Positions 54,696 through 63,474 of a stretch of DNA of 64,000 bases are shown one piece after another. Source of the DNA: Bimastos eiseni. Its lineage: Eukaryota; Annelida; Clitellata; Crassiclitellata; Lumbricidae. The stretch is from contig OY365806.1 in the NCBI GenBank assembly GCA_959347315.1, positions 38,940,903 through 39,004,902 on the forward strand, written 5' to 3'. The stretch's first letter is position 1. Each line of letters starts with the position of its first letter. The notes beneath the pieces are model-generated. The model ran no database searches. It had not been told where the DNA came from and saw only the letters and a list, made by a program, of their open reading frames with translations. Both the position numbers and the translations under genes were made by a program.

Positions 54696-57226
54696 TTTAT
54701 ATTTAGAGAATAATGCCCATATGCAAAAGCGTGGATCCCGTCTTTGAGTATTACTCGTTTGTCGTCATCGGCTGAGAGGGCCACTTTATTGACTTTTTCG
54801 CTGTAGATATCGTGTTGGTGGGACCGAATGACGTTCATCTTTCACAATTGCTCTCTCGGTGTCGGTGAACAGTAACTTGGCTCCTACATCAAACTTTTTC
54901 TTGATGTAATTATAATGAAAATCATACATCAGAATTTTACTCAAGTCCAAAATACACATTCCTAGATATATCGGTTTGTTGTAATACAGTTTTGTTCGTT
55001 TCATATGAATTGCGATTAGGTTATCGTCAAAAATTGACAGAGTGTCGTAATTGGATCTTGCCGCTAACTTTATGACCTCCTTCTCGCCGGTTACTAATTT
55101 TATGTCAACGCGATTCTCGATATTTTCACAAGTCTTGCCAAAGACGCTATTGTTCATCAGTTTGAAAAAGTCTTTCTCGAAATTGTTGGTGGCCTTCGTC
55201 ATCGAATTGCTATTTAGGTCAATATACTTTTTCAGCCAAGCAATTTCTACAAATTTTATTCCACGATAGATTTTTGTAATCTTCACACCTAAGCTTTCGT
55301 GCAAGTTCAAGTTTTCGTGAAGGAGTATGTACTTTACTTTGTCGTTCAGGTTTGGAATAAGTTTCGGAACATCGGTTGCTGCGAGTTTGACACTCTCGGG
55401 AACTAGAGGATAGTCGTTGTGAAGATCGTGCAAATCCTTCGGGTATTCCAAGTCGACTTCCAATATACACGGCGTCGTTTAGCTCGCAGGCGCCCATCCA
55501 CTTGAACCCGTGAGTCGGCAAATCCTTACACATTGCCCATTCGCATAGGTTGTTTTCGTCTAAATAGGTTAAGAACGATGAAGGTTATTTCTCATCATAT
55601 GTTGAAGCAATGTACTTATTGTTTGCCCGCCCGTAACGATTCGAAATGGTGCTGATGACGCCTCTTATTCCGTGATTTACCATTAGTATCATATCGTAAT
55701 CGCTCAACAACTCCAGCCTGACTTTAGTCAACTTCAAAGAGGCGTCTCATGCAAGGCCTGATGATGTGTAATACGAAGCATTATCTAGACCGTAGTGTTG
55801 GCTGCAAACGTCTCTAAAATTCTCGAATACGTCGGCTAGCAGTAGAACGTCAGACACGTTGTTTAAGTCGCGGTATTGCCTCAGCGTCGCGAATCAGAAC
55901 TCTTTCCATCTGTGCATGCTCGTAGTCTTCATCACTGGTGCTAGAGTCGTTAAGCCTCGAATAGACTGCGGTCTTTGGCGGTAGTTCTGTTTCGTTCATT
56001 CGTTCGGCGGAATCAACGTAATCGTAAGGATACACTTCTTTTCTTAGTAGGAGATCGAGTTTAACACCGGAGTAGTATTTGCTGGTACTCTTACACTGGT
56101 CTTTTCTTAGGTTCTTCGATAAAGCGTCAAGACTCGATGTCATGAACCTAAAGCCATCGATGAAGCGTAATTCTTGTTTGACGATTTTTAACTTATTTTC
56201 TGTATCTGTAAATTTACCAACTACGACTTCTCTACTAAACGATATGTACTTTTCTTCGTTGCAGGGAATGAAGCTGAGCTTCTCGTTATCATCGCCTCGT
56301 AATTTCTTTACGAATAAATGACTGTCGTAACCGGATAGAGTATGGAACAATACCGGGGAAAACTTGGGGACTTTATACTTTAAATTACAAATCTTATGAG
56401 CGACGCCTCGAAATTTTCCGGAAAGTGGCTCTAACTAGATCATCACCCAGTTCACCTTCGCATAATTATGTGACAAACAGTGGCCGAGTCGTAAAAAGCC
56501 TATTCTTTCTTTCCGAATATCATTTTCTTTGGTAATTTAGATCGATTAAAAATATTTGTTATATTATCTATAAGAGTGTACGAATATCTGAGCTACATCA
56601 TCGTCTTCGCTCTTTACTGTGAAAGTTATGGGATCTTGCGAAAACAGGTCATCGTCAAAACATTTTATATAATAGCAGAAGAAACTAGGGGTGTTTTTGA
56701 TAACTATTGGCGTAGGACATGTTAGGATCTGGTTGCCAAGTGTCAATAGGTTTTATGAAAGATTCTAAATCGGCGTACACGGCAAAGGGCACTCTCATGT
56801 TTCTATGATAATTTTCGAAACTCAACATAGTTCCTGGTACTGGAAGTTCTATCTTCTGAGCGGCGTGTTGGGAACAGTACTCGGTGACTCGGTGTATTTA
56901 TTAATGAATCTATGCTACTGAATCCAATGAAACATCTTTTACAATAGTGCATCGAATGAACGGAGTTTTCTGTTGTATCTCCATCCGTCTGTTAAAATTC
57001 TTTACTCAACAATAATGTTTTCGTTCCTCATTGGAATGAGTAACAGGTCAACACTGATATCCAGCCAACAGGTCTACCGCCTGTGTTTGAACGGCGTTAA
57101 GAAAAGGCGTCACGTCGATTCCGCTAGCTCCATCAGCCGTGTATTGTTTCGTGCAGCCCCTGATAGCAGAGGCCGCTTGGCGAATCTCAAACGTTGGTTT
57201 ATTAATTACTTCCTGAAATAGGAATT
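54692..57226 (-). pseudogene. PolB of Polinton C
   Basis: Protein-primed DNA polymerase. Down from 57226: N-terminal pieces (57200-57000), a Cys-rich finger HYCKRCFIGF-like (56960), YADLESFIKP (Exo I, about 56790), SFFCYYIKCFDDDLFSQDP (56700), MFHTLSGYDSHLFVKKLRG (Exo II, 56350), EEKYISFSREV, RFIDGFRFMTSSLDALSKNL, and DEDYEHAQME. The motif A region lies in 55640-55500 in poor form. Then DLHDLHNDYPLVPESVKL, FFKLMNNSVFGKTCENIE (motif B) and LLFTDTERAIV, where motif C reads DTE in place of DTD (54880). The C-terminal end resumes as NKVALSADDDKRVILKDG (54770) and stops at 54692. Sequence between motif C and that end is deleted. Confidence 0.82.
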
Positions 57227-57267
57227 AATTTTTGTTTGCATTACACCTAGCTTCACGTTAACGATTT

Positions 57268-57612
57268 TCATCGGCTGCTTGGGTATGTTCCTTTCAATCG
57301 CCTAAGCACATGTATTAATAGCTGATCTAGTCTTGTTGTGAAATTTTTTGTACGAGTGAGCTTGCAAATGGTGGATTCTCTAAATTTTTGTGCGACCTTG
57401 GAAGTTAATGCACTTGCTGCGAAATTAGTCTTATCCCAGAATGTCTGTGAAGGGGTAAAATATGAAGGAATGTGTGTTTGGACTTGTTTTTCGGGGATGT
57501 GAGCTTCAATTTTAGTAATTAACTCTGCTTTCCGCAGTCGGGAATAACCAACCATACCTTTCTGTTTAGCAATATTTCTTAATTCAATAACAGTCTTCTT
57601 CGAGTAATCCAT
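57268..57612 (-). CDS. SAP-domain protein, Polinton C, ~114 aa
   Basis: The start MDYSKKTVIELRNIAKQKGM at 57612 matches the start of the related fragment in Polinton B. The frame is open further up to a Met at 57666, which I consider less likely. Residues 1-40 form a helix-turn-helix of SAP/Rho-N type (VGYSRLRKAELITKIEAHI), used to bind DNA. The rest (YFTPSQTFWDK, SKVAQKFRES, LLIHVLRRLKGTYP) is basic and helical. It is the last gene before the right TIR. A function in DNA binding is inferred. No stop or shift is visible, though the C-terminus could be shortened. Confidence 0.65.
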   Translation of the reverse strand: MDYSKKTVIELRNIAKQKGMVGYSRLRKAELITKIEAHIPEKQVQTHIPSYFTPSQTFWDKTNFAASALTSKVAQKFRESTICKLTRTKNFTTRLDQLLIHVLRRLKGTYPSSR

Positions 57613-57706
57613 TTTTATTGTGTTGGCATTTCTTTTAAGTAGATAAGAGAAAATATTGTCTTTCATTTTTAATATGATGGAATAATTCTTAAATTCAATT
57701 TTTATT

Positions 57707-57945
57707 TAACCTATTGGTGGTATTTCAACCCATGGCTTAGGTTTGGGTATGATATGTTCAGCGAATGACATAGTTTTTAGCCTATGGTTTAGGTTTCTGA
57801 ACTTTGTAAACCTATGCTTTGATTTGAATTTGGTGAATTGACCTATAGGTTAGTGTTTTTAATCAATAAATTTGTCAATTAATGGTAAATGGCCCGCAAT
57901 ATCACAAATACTACTACTCAAAATAAATCAAAGAAAATATAAACA
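57707..57945 (-). repeat. Right TIR of Polinton C
   Basis: Reverse complement of the left TIR; it lies just past the SAP gene. Confidence 0.87.
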
Positions 57946-58059
57946 TAGTTACAATCGTATTGGGATCAAGGGAACAGAAAACCTAAAAGAGACAAATTGT
58001 CCCGCTAAACATGCATATAAGTAACCTACTCCAGGTTAAAACATCAAAACAGCAACACA

Positions 58060-58300
58060 CTACATCATAGGTCAAACACCAACCCATAGGTCAAAACAAC
58101 ATTACCGATGAGTCATAATTCACAAAACCTAAGACCTAGGTCAAACATCAACCTATTGCTCAAAACACCGGTAACTTCCAAAAGTTTCGATAAGTCATCA
58201 GTTTCGATATTTACACATCACATGGTCACCAGATCTTCATTATCAACCCATGAATTAAATGAATCAGGATAACCAAGCCATTTCACCAGCGACTTGTTTC
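58060..58300. repeat. Left subterminal/TIR-like region of Polinton D
   Basis: It aligns with 34690-34930 of Polinton B through AGGTCAAACATCAACC, TTCCAAAAGTTTCGAT, TGGTCACCAGATCTTCATTA and ATTTCACCAGCGACTTGTT. No right partner can be checked because the element leaves the window. Confidence 0.65.
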
Positions 58301-58320
58301 CTCGTTTCCTGATTATCTTT

Positions 58321-58965
58321 TCAATTATAAATATTTTTTGAGTAAACTTTTTTGAAGCTTTTGTTCGTAGAATGAGCCCTGTAGTTCCTCTTCGTTATAA
58401 TCGGTAATCCTATAAGTTGGAGAATCTGTGTAGTGAATCTGATAAATTGTAAAAACTTCCGCCGTCCATCTCTGTGTATAATCCTTTTCAAAGCTATTCT
58501 TTTTCTTTGTAATTCTAATTTTATCACCGATCGTGAACTTAGGCAAAATGGGATCCGTAATTTCTGACCGTTTATATTCATACATACAACCTTTTCGTTC
58601 ACCTTCATACTAGCTTTACAGGGCACCATTTTAATGGATGAATGCCTAGTTTCGTTATAACCATAAACTATTTCATCCAACACATCTATATATCTTCTTG
58701 TTGAATTAGCTGTAAACTATTTAAACATTTTCTCTCTCATCGTTCTGTTCCAACGCTCAACGACGAACGACTTTTCGTCTTTCTCGGTACAATAACACTC
58801 AACTAATTCTCGGACATTTCTATTGTAAAATTCCTTACGTTTATCAACCCATACTATAACCGGTCTTCTACCGCTACTCTCTAGTATTTTATCAAAGCCA
58901 CTAGCCGTAGATTTTCCACGCATGTCATTTAATGGCGCGATCCAACCGCATTTGGAAACACAAAC
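58321..58965 (-). pseudogene. Polinton D integrase, N-terminus lost
   Basis: From about 58965 down: SKCGWIAPLNDMRGKSTASG, VWVDKRKEFYNRNVRELVE (second Asp), FVVERWNRTMREKMF (catalytic Glu, 58740), a stop, then YIDVLDEIVYGYNETRHSSI and a C-terminal GDKIRITKK, FEKDYTQRWTAEVFT and GSFYEQKLQKSLLKKYL (58325). The first Asp region (DEIWAADL in B) is gone, replaced by an unrelated block at 58966-59342. Useful because it retains the Glu segment that B and C lost. Confidence 0.8.
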
Positions 58966-59342
58966 TCTGCATATAAGCCTGTGCGTAGTGACGGTCGGGG
59001 AGACTTTTGGCATACCTTTGTTAAGGATAGTTAAGCGTGCGGTCGCTGAAAACGGGGTGTGGCCTGTTGCCCTTATGTTGTCGGGTGCCAAAGGTTATCC
59101 AAGACGTAGCTAAGCTTAGAGTTGTTCTAACTAGCTGTCGACGCTCTCTGTTTGAGGTCTGTGTGCCAAACTGAGCTGCTTGAAGTCGTGTGTCTTCGTT
59201 GTCTGGACTCTGACTGAAGCTAAGGTTTGCTTTGCTTATTGTTTGTATGATAGCTTATCCTTTGTTTTCAATCTAATTATATTTTTGAACAACCGTGTAT
59301 GCTAACTTGATAGGGACTACATAACAATATCGACTCAATAAG
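58966..59342. other. Unrelated ~380-bp block replacing integrase/PLA2 sequence
   Basis: It separates the integrase core from the PLA2 active-site segment, which in Polinton B are about 100 bases apart plus the missing coding parts. No tRNA-like or TIR signal was recognised. It may be an insertion with deletion or a filler from repair. Confidence 0.5.
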
Positions 59343-59735
59343 AGACATTCTTAGAAACTGTACCCGCATGCCGATCGTATGCTAAATCATGACGGTAAGC
59401 AGCGTTGTCGACTAAATCAGCAGGTTTAGACCATTCTTTAGGAGTTCCTTCCGGATTCGGTCTCAAATCTAGTCTAGTTCCAGGTGCCGTAACTAATGTC
59501 TCTGCAAATGCATCTTACCTGGAAATTTAGCCCACGGCAACTTAATGCTACTTGTAACAGAATTTAGTGACCCAACAAGATCACCACCTTCAACGGCTTT
59601 CACGAATTGAGTTTTAGTTTTCCCACATACATCACATATGCCTCTAAGCATCAGCCTTCCATTCTTCGTTATAACATTCTGAATATTTTTAGTTTCAGTA
59701 CGAGTTTTACACTTTACGCAATACAATCTTTTAAA
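59343..59735 (-). pseudogene. Zinc-ribbon plus PLA2-like protein, Polinton D, C-terminus lost
   Basis: It starts near 59735 (LYCVKCKTRTETKNIQNV; the initiator Met is changed), has CDVC as second zinc pair, FVKAVEGGDLVGSLNSV, and LPWAKFPGKMHLQRH, where the calcium loop begins and a frameshift follows. In the next frame AAYRHDLAYDRHAG carries His-Asp and Tyr (59385). It ends at 59343 at the foreign block. Divergent from the ATPase, with about 20 bases between. Confidence 0.75.
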
Positions 59736-59754
59736 TACATTAGATATATTTAAA

Positions 59755-60111
59755 ATGGAGGTCGAAGATTTATCGTGGAACGACACATTAACAAATAGAT
59801 TCAATAGTCCTCTTTTACCTAGACGCATAAGAGGTTTAATCGTAGGAAAGTCTGGATGCGGTAAGACGACTCTACTGTTGAACTTACTTCTAAGACCCGG
59901 ATTGTTAGATTATAACAACATACAAGTAACTGGAAGATCTCTCTTTCACATTTACAACGATTACGCCAGTACGGACACGTCAAAGGAGGGTTCAAGAAAT
60001 TATGCGAAACAGCCTGGAAGCAACCTAACGGATTTGTAGTGATTGACCAAACTAGTAACAAGAATAACGGCAAGTACAGATGTGGTTTCGAAGAATTCTA
60101 CATTTCATCAT
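59755..60111 (+). pseudogene. Packaging ATPase, Polinton D, internally deleted
   Basis: ATG at 59755: MEVEDLSWNDTLTNRFNSPL, then GLIVGKSGCGKTTLLLNLLL (P-loop, 59840-59890) and VTGRSLFH. The sequence then jumps to the region near the C-terminus (DTSKEGSRNYAKQPG in frame, corresponding after a shift to FVVIDQTSNKNNGKYRCGFE and the end at 60111). Compared with Polinton B, about 400 bases with Walker B are lost. Its clean 5' end shows the start that is damaged in B. Confidence 0.8.
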
Positions 60112-60135
60112 AAAAATATCTTTGCTATTTTAAAA

Positions 60136-60924
60136 ATGGAATCACTTTTACAAAGGATCGCAGATAACTCCGAAAGAACTGCTCTTAACACAGAGCCAAA
60201 GTCATCGTTTTACATATTACTCAGTGAGAAGAGTTCACGAATAAGGAATCGGTTCAATCCGTTGATACAGTTCGACAAAAAACAAAAAGTACGAAATGGC
60301 TCTAGTAAATCTGGAAACATTTTCTTTTCCAAACATCAGCGAGACGAACAAGAACTTTACGCGTTCACCGAATGATGGGCGTATGTGGGTTACTATAGTC
60401 AACCCAAAGGTTGCTACGAAATAACCGATATTAACGAATACGTCCAGAGAATCATGAAAGAAAACGAGCATTATGATATGGAAAATGATGCATACAATAT
60501 TAAGATAGAGCCAAACACCAATGCGTTGAAGACAGTTGTTCATATAGCGGAGATTTATATAGTTAATTTGTACTGGTCGATCTCTATCGGGAAAGTTCTC
60601 GGTTTCGAAGGACGACCTTATACACCGAGATATCAGGAATCTGAGACTATATTGGACGTAGTGAGTGTTAGTACTCTGAGGGTGACGAGCGATATCATCA
60701 GAGCATCCTACAGCAATGAAACGACTGATAACATAATTTAGCCCTTTTCCCCGAATGAAGGGCCTGGATACAAGATTATCGAAACGCCAAAGAATTTGAT
60801 ATATCTTGAAATTACCCTATCCTCGATATCGGCAATGGAAACCACTTTCACCGATCAAGATGGTAAACAAATTAATCTACGAGGTGAGGAATTATCGATA
60901 CGATTTCATATAAAAGAATCTTAA
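60136..60924 (+). pseudogene. Penton-like minor capsid protein, Polinton D
   Basis: Start MESLLQRIADNSERTALN, then TEPKSSFYILLSEKSSRI and FNPLIQFDKK. A one-base shift in an A-run (60280) leads into MALVNLETFSFPNI. A further shift near 60375 restores GCYEITDINEYVQRIMKENE, NTNALKTVVHIAEIYIVNL and KVLGFEGRPYTPRYQESE. After a stop at 60739 the frame continues with GPGYKIIETPKNLIYLEITL and ends GEELSIRFHIKES. About 260 residues of beta-rich sequence. In adintovirus-like elements this gene follows the ATPase and is thought to be the vertex (penton) single-jelly-roll protein; that is family knowledge, not shown here. Confidence 0.65.
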
Positions 60925-60943
60925 AAGGTTTTTTAACATAAAA

Positions 60944-61553
60944 AATGAGCCAATATACGAACGTCAAAGTTAATATTTCTGAAGGACAGAAAAGACAAAA
61001 TCAAAATATCGCTACAAGCAGGAACATAGGTTAGCATTAGATTAAAGCACAACGACTCGATTGGAGAACACGTTTTGGCTCTTACCCTAGCGCAGGTTAA
61101 TAAGTTGAAAATAAGCGAATGAGGGTAAAGCAGGTGCGACTATAAAAATGAGTAAAACGCAATTAATACATAACACCAAAGTCGAAGGTGGATTTATAGG
61201 CGCTATATTACCGCTTCTAGCAACTGATGGTATATTTCTGCTCTCGAGCGTATTACCAAGCTTAGCAACGGGAGCATTAACTGGAATTGGTGCAGCAGCT
61301 GGGTCAAAAGCCATGGATAAAATAAGCGGATCGAGTTGAGTGATATATCTTAATAGTTGTGGCAAAAACTTCCAGATAGTGTAACAAGGTCATAGTATTT
61401 ACTTGAAACCATGGCAAGGTTCTTGATTAGACGGTGCTGGAGAAGGTCTGTATCTGAAAATATATTCTGGATTCGTAATCGGCGAAGAACTAATTCTTGG
61501 ACCAGATTCGCCTTTTAAAAACATTCCGCTTCTCAGAATATTACTACAAAAAT
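60944..61553 (+). pseudogene. Small virion-type protein with hydrophobic Gly/Ala segment
   Basis: It begins MSQYTNVKVNISEGQKRQN, then breaks. From 61148 the frame is MSKTQLIHNTKVEGGFIGAI followed by LPLLATDGIFLLSSVLPSLA and TGALTGIGAAAGSKAMDKIS, a hydrophobic region able to enter membranes, and a stop at 61337. Further pieces (IYLKPWQGS, LILGPDSPFKNIPLLRILL) reach about 61550 in other frames. Such proteins lie between penton and capsid genes in Polintons and are regarded as internal virion or membrane-active proteins. The exact function is unknown. Confidence 0.55.
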
Positions 61554-61559
61554 AAAAGA

Positions 61560-61970
61560 ATAAATTATAATGTCTCCATTTCCGATTCACAAATGGGGTG
61601 GACGAAGCCTAAAATTGAATCAGTAAAAGAAAGAACTCAACCGCGATCGGTTCGTTGGACTATGAGTATAGATGCCAAATATAAACCGATTAGAGAAAGG
61701 GGTGGTTTAGGATGGTCCTTTTATTCCTAACGAGTAATAACTATTCAACCGAGTGAGACTATTACTGTTCCGTTAAACTTTGTTGTTCGATTGACTAAAG
61801 GAAAGTGCGATGTTTCGCTTAGTAAAGATATAGGATGCATCCTGCTAATTAGTACCATTACCGGATTTACGCAAGATATTTCATTAGATATTCAGAACTT
61901 AAGTGAGACCGTATTTAATATAGACGAATTAGATTCCTTGTGTTCTATCGATTACAACATCAATGAATAA
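61560..61970 (+). pseudogene. Unknown virion-region protein
   Basis: I do not recognise it. The frame runs YNVSISDSQMGWTKPKIESV through RSVRWTMSIDAKYKPIRERG to a stop at 61728, and then (after the stop) ITIQPSETITVPLNFVVRLT and LLISTITGFTQDISLDIQN to the end INE at 61968. Beta-rich. Gene context suggests a structural protein. Confidence 0.45.
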
Positions 61971-62010
61971 ATGCAATTTCCATTTTAAGAATATTCTTCG
62001 GTGTTAAAAA

Positions 62011-62214
62011 ATGGAAGTTAGTAAAGCAGACACTTATCGCCTTCAGAAAATATCAGAAATTCTCCCATCTGATCCAAATGCATTAGTGGATATGTTGTCT
62101 CTACTAATCGCTAGCTTCAGAGCGGGAAATGCGGGATTGCGAAACGAGATAGTCGGTATCTGCGATGAATTACTTGGACAAAGAGCAATATATGATTTCG
62201 AGTATAAAAAATAA
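62011..62214 (+). CDS. Small intact protein, unknown, 67 aa
   Basis: ATG to stop without defect. The sequence is mostly helical (ADTYRLQKISEILPSDPNAL, VDMLSLLIASFRAGNAGLRN) and ends FEYKK. It lies 40 bases after the preceding gene and 15 bases before the next on the same strand, a tight late-gene block. No function can be given. Confidence 0.55.
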   Translation: MEVSKADTYRLQKISEILPSDPNALVDMLSLLIASFRAGNAGLRNEIVGICDELLGQRAIYDFEYKK

Positions 62215-62229
62215 TGATACAATTATAAA

Positions 62230-62517
62230 ATGATTGTCGTAACTATAAGAAGATTTAGTAAAAGATACATCGTAGGAGGCGCTGGAATATTCGTGACGAT
62301 ATCTGGATTTTTCAAGAGAATGTTATCGTCTAATGCCACGAGACAGGTAGCATCCACCGCATTGAATATTGGCAAAGACGCTGCAACGGAGATAGGAAAA
62401 GAGGCCATCGATGTTGGTAAGACCGTTGCTATCAATGCAGGAAGGCGTTTGGTGGATAAAGCAGCGGAAAAATGTTTAATCCGACACCACTTAGCCAAAA
62501 GAGCAATTAAACGATAA
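62230..62517 (+). CDS. Small basic virion-type protein, 95 aa
   Basis: ATG to stop without defect. It starts MIVVTIRRFSKRYIVGGAGI, has an amphipathic Ala/Gly/Lys-rich helix (ATRQVASTALNIGKDAATEI, GKEAIDVGKTVAINAGRRLV) and ends HHLAKRAIKR. Net charge is strongly positive. In adintovirus-like elements comparable small basic proteins near the capsid gene have been compared with adenoviral core proteins; here that is inference from composition and position. Confidence 0.6.
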   Translation: MIVVTIRRFSKRYIVGGAGIFVTISGFFKRMLSSNATRQVASTALNIGKDAATEIGKEAIDVGKTVAINAGRRLVDKAAEKCLIRHHLAKRAIKR

Positions 62518-62616
62518 ATAGTTTAATCGGCCATACAAATATAAATAATTTACTGTCTGGTTATGGGGGTGCCGTATGGAGCCAAGATCTGGTGCGTATC
62601 GTTATAATAAAGCAAG

Positions 62617-63200
62617 ATGCTGTCGGATATTTTAAGATTTACCGACAATATTATTATAGATGAGGGAGTCGAGAGATACGAACCGGGAGCGAGAACGAAT
62701 CTAAACAGCGCTGGGGAAATTCGAATAAATATCGAACTTCAAAATCTTTTCAGCCATCCATCCGAGTCATACCTACTATTCGAAGGCAGACTGAATAAAG
62801 AGGATGGAACAGCTTACGTCAAAAATGTCGGTGCTGCGGCCATTACTAACAACGACTCAAGCACCTTTTCAGCCAAATGTCGTATTCGCTATCGAATCAA
62901 GAAATCGAAAGCGTGTTTCATCCTGGATAGTCCACAACTATGCTGAGGCTACTGAAATATCCAAACAACTTTGCTCTTGCACAAGGACTTAACCAATTAT
63001 GGACAAAAGATACCGCCGTGACTGTCGTTATAGCCGCCAACTCTGGATTTGCAATCAAACAGGCTTATCTCATTCAGAAAACAAGTGCAAAGGGCACATT
63101 TAGTTTCATCGTGCCTATGAAGCACATTTTTGGATTCTGTGAAGATTATGACAAGATATTCCACGGTATGAAACAGCCCTTAACGCTCGTTCGAAAATAA
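62617..63200 (+). pseudogene. Capsid protein (double-jelly-roll type), first part, Polinton D
   Basis: Frame 62617-62946: MLSDILRFTDNIIIDEGVER, then GEIRINIELQNLFSHPSESY and LLFEGRLNKEDGTAYVKNVG, the conserved start of the first jelly roll. Shifts near 62860 and 62945 lead to the frame 62940-63200 with YPNNFALAQGLNQLWTKD and GTFSFIVPMKHIFGFCEDYD. The gene is then cut by a SINE and resumes at 63475. Together with Polinton C, which keeps only the last two thirds, it shows the full layout of this capsid gene. Confidence 0.7.
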
Positions 63201-63204
63201 TTTC

Positions 63205-63473
63205 AGGGCAAATGCTTAAGCGGCGGGTAAAGTGGTCGATCGGTTAGAGGGGTCAGCCCGTAACGGCCAGTGTGTGCTGAGCGCGCGGGTTCGTGCCTCG
63301 TCCGGAGCGTCACTGTGTAAGGACCTTGACCAAGTCCTTCACGCACCATTGCTCTGCAGTACAACTGCAATTGCGCCGTCGAGGCGTGTGTGTGCACTTC
63401 TGAGAAAAAGATGTTGGAAGAAGGGCGGTATAAAATTTCGGTAATAAGAGTAATAAGAATAAAATCAACATCG
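63205..63473 (+). mobile_element. tRNA-derived SINE inside the capsid gene
   Basis: A 269-base insert absent from the matching place in the gene logic. It has an A-box-like TGGTCGATCGG (about 63233) and a B-box-like GGTTCGTGCCT (about 63288), spaced as in a tRNA head, then an unrelated body and a 3' tail of TAATAAGAG/TAATAAGAATAAAA. Target duplications were not found with certainty. Confidence 0.72.
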
Positions 63474-63474
63474 C

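Larger units (their letters stand above)
39928..57945. mobile_element. Polinton C with terminal inverted repeats; carries nested insertions
   Basis: Left TIR 39928-40170 and right TIR 57707-57945. Inside, from left: integrase(-), PLA2(-), capsid(+), SAP/NUMOD-like(+), conserved unknown(-), fibre-like(-), protease(-), PolB(-), SAP(-). An Academ-like transposon with its own LINE occupies 44205-52413. Without that insert the element is about 9.8 kb. ATPase and penton genes are missing because the PLA2 5' end is joined directly to the middle of the capsid gene near 42500. PolB, integrase and PLA2 all contain breaks. Confidence 0.85.
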
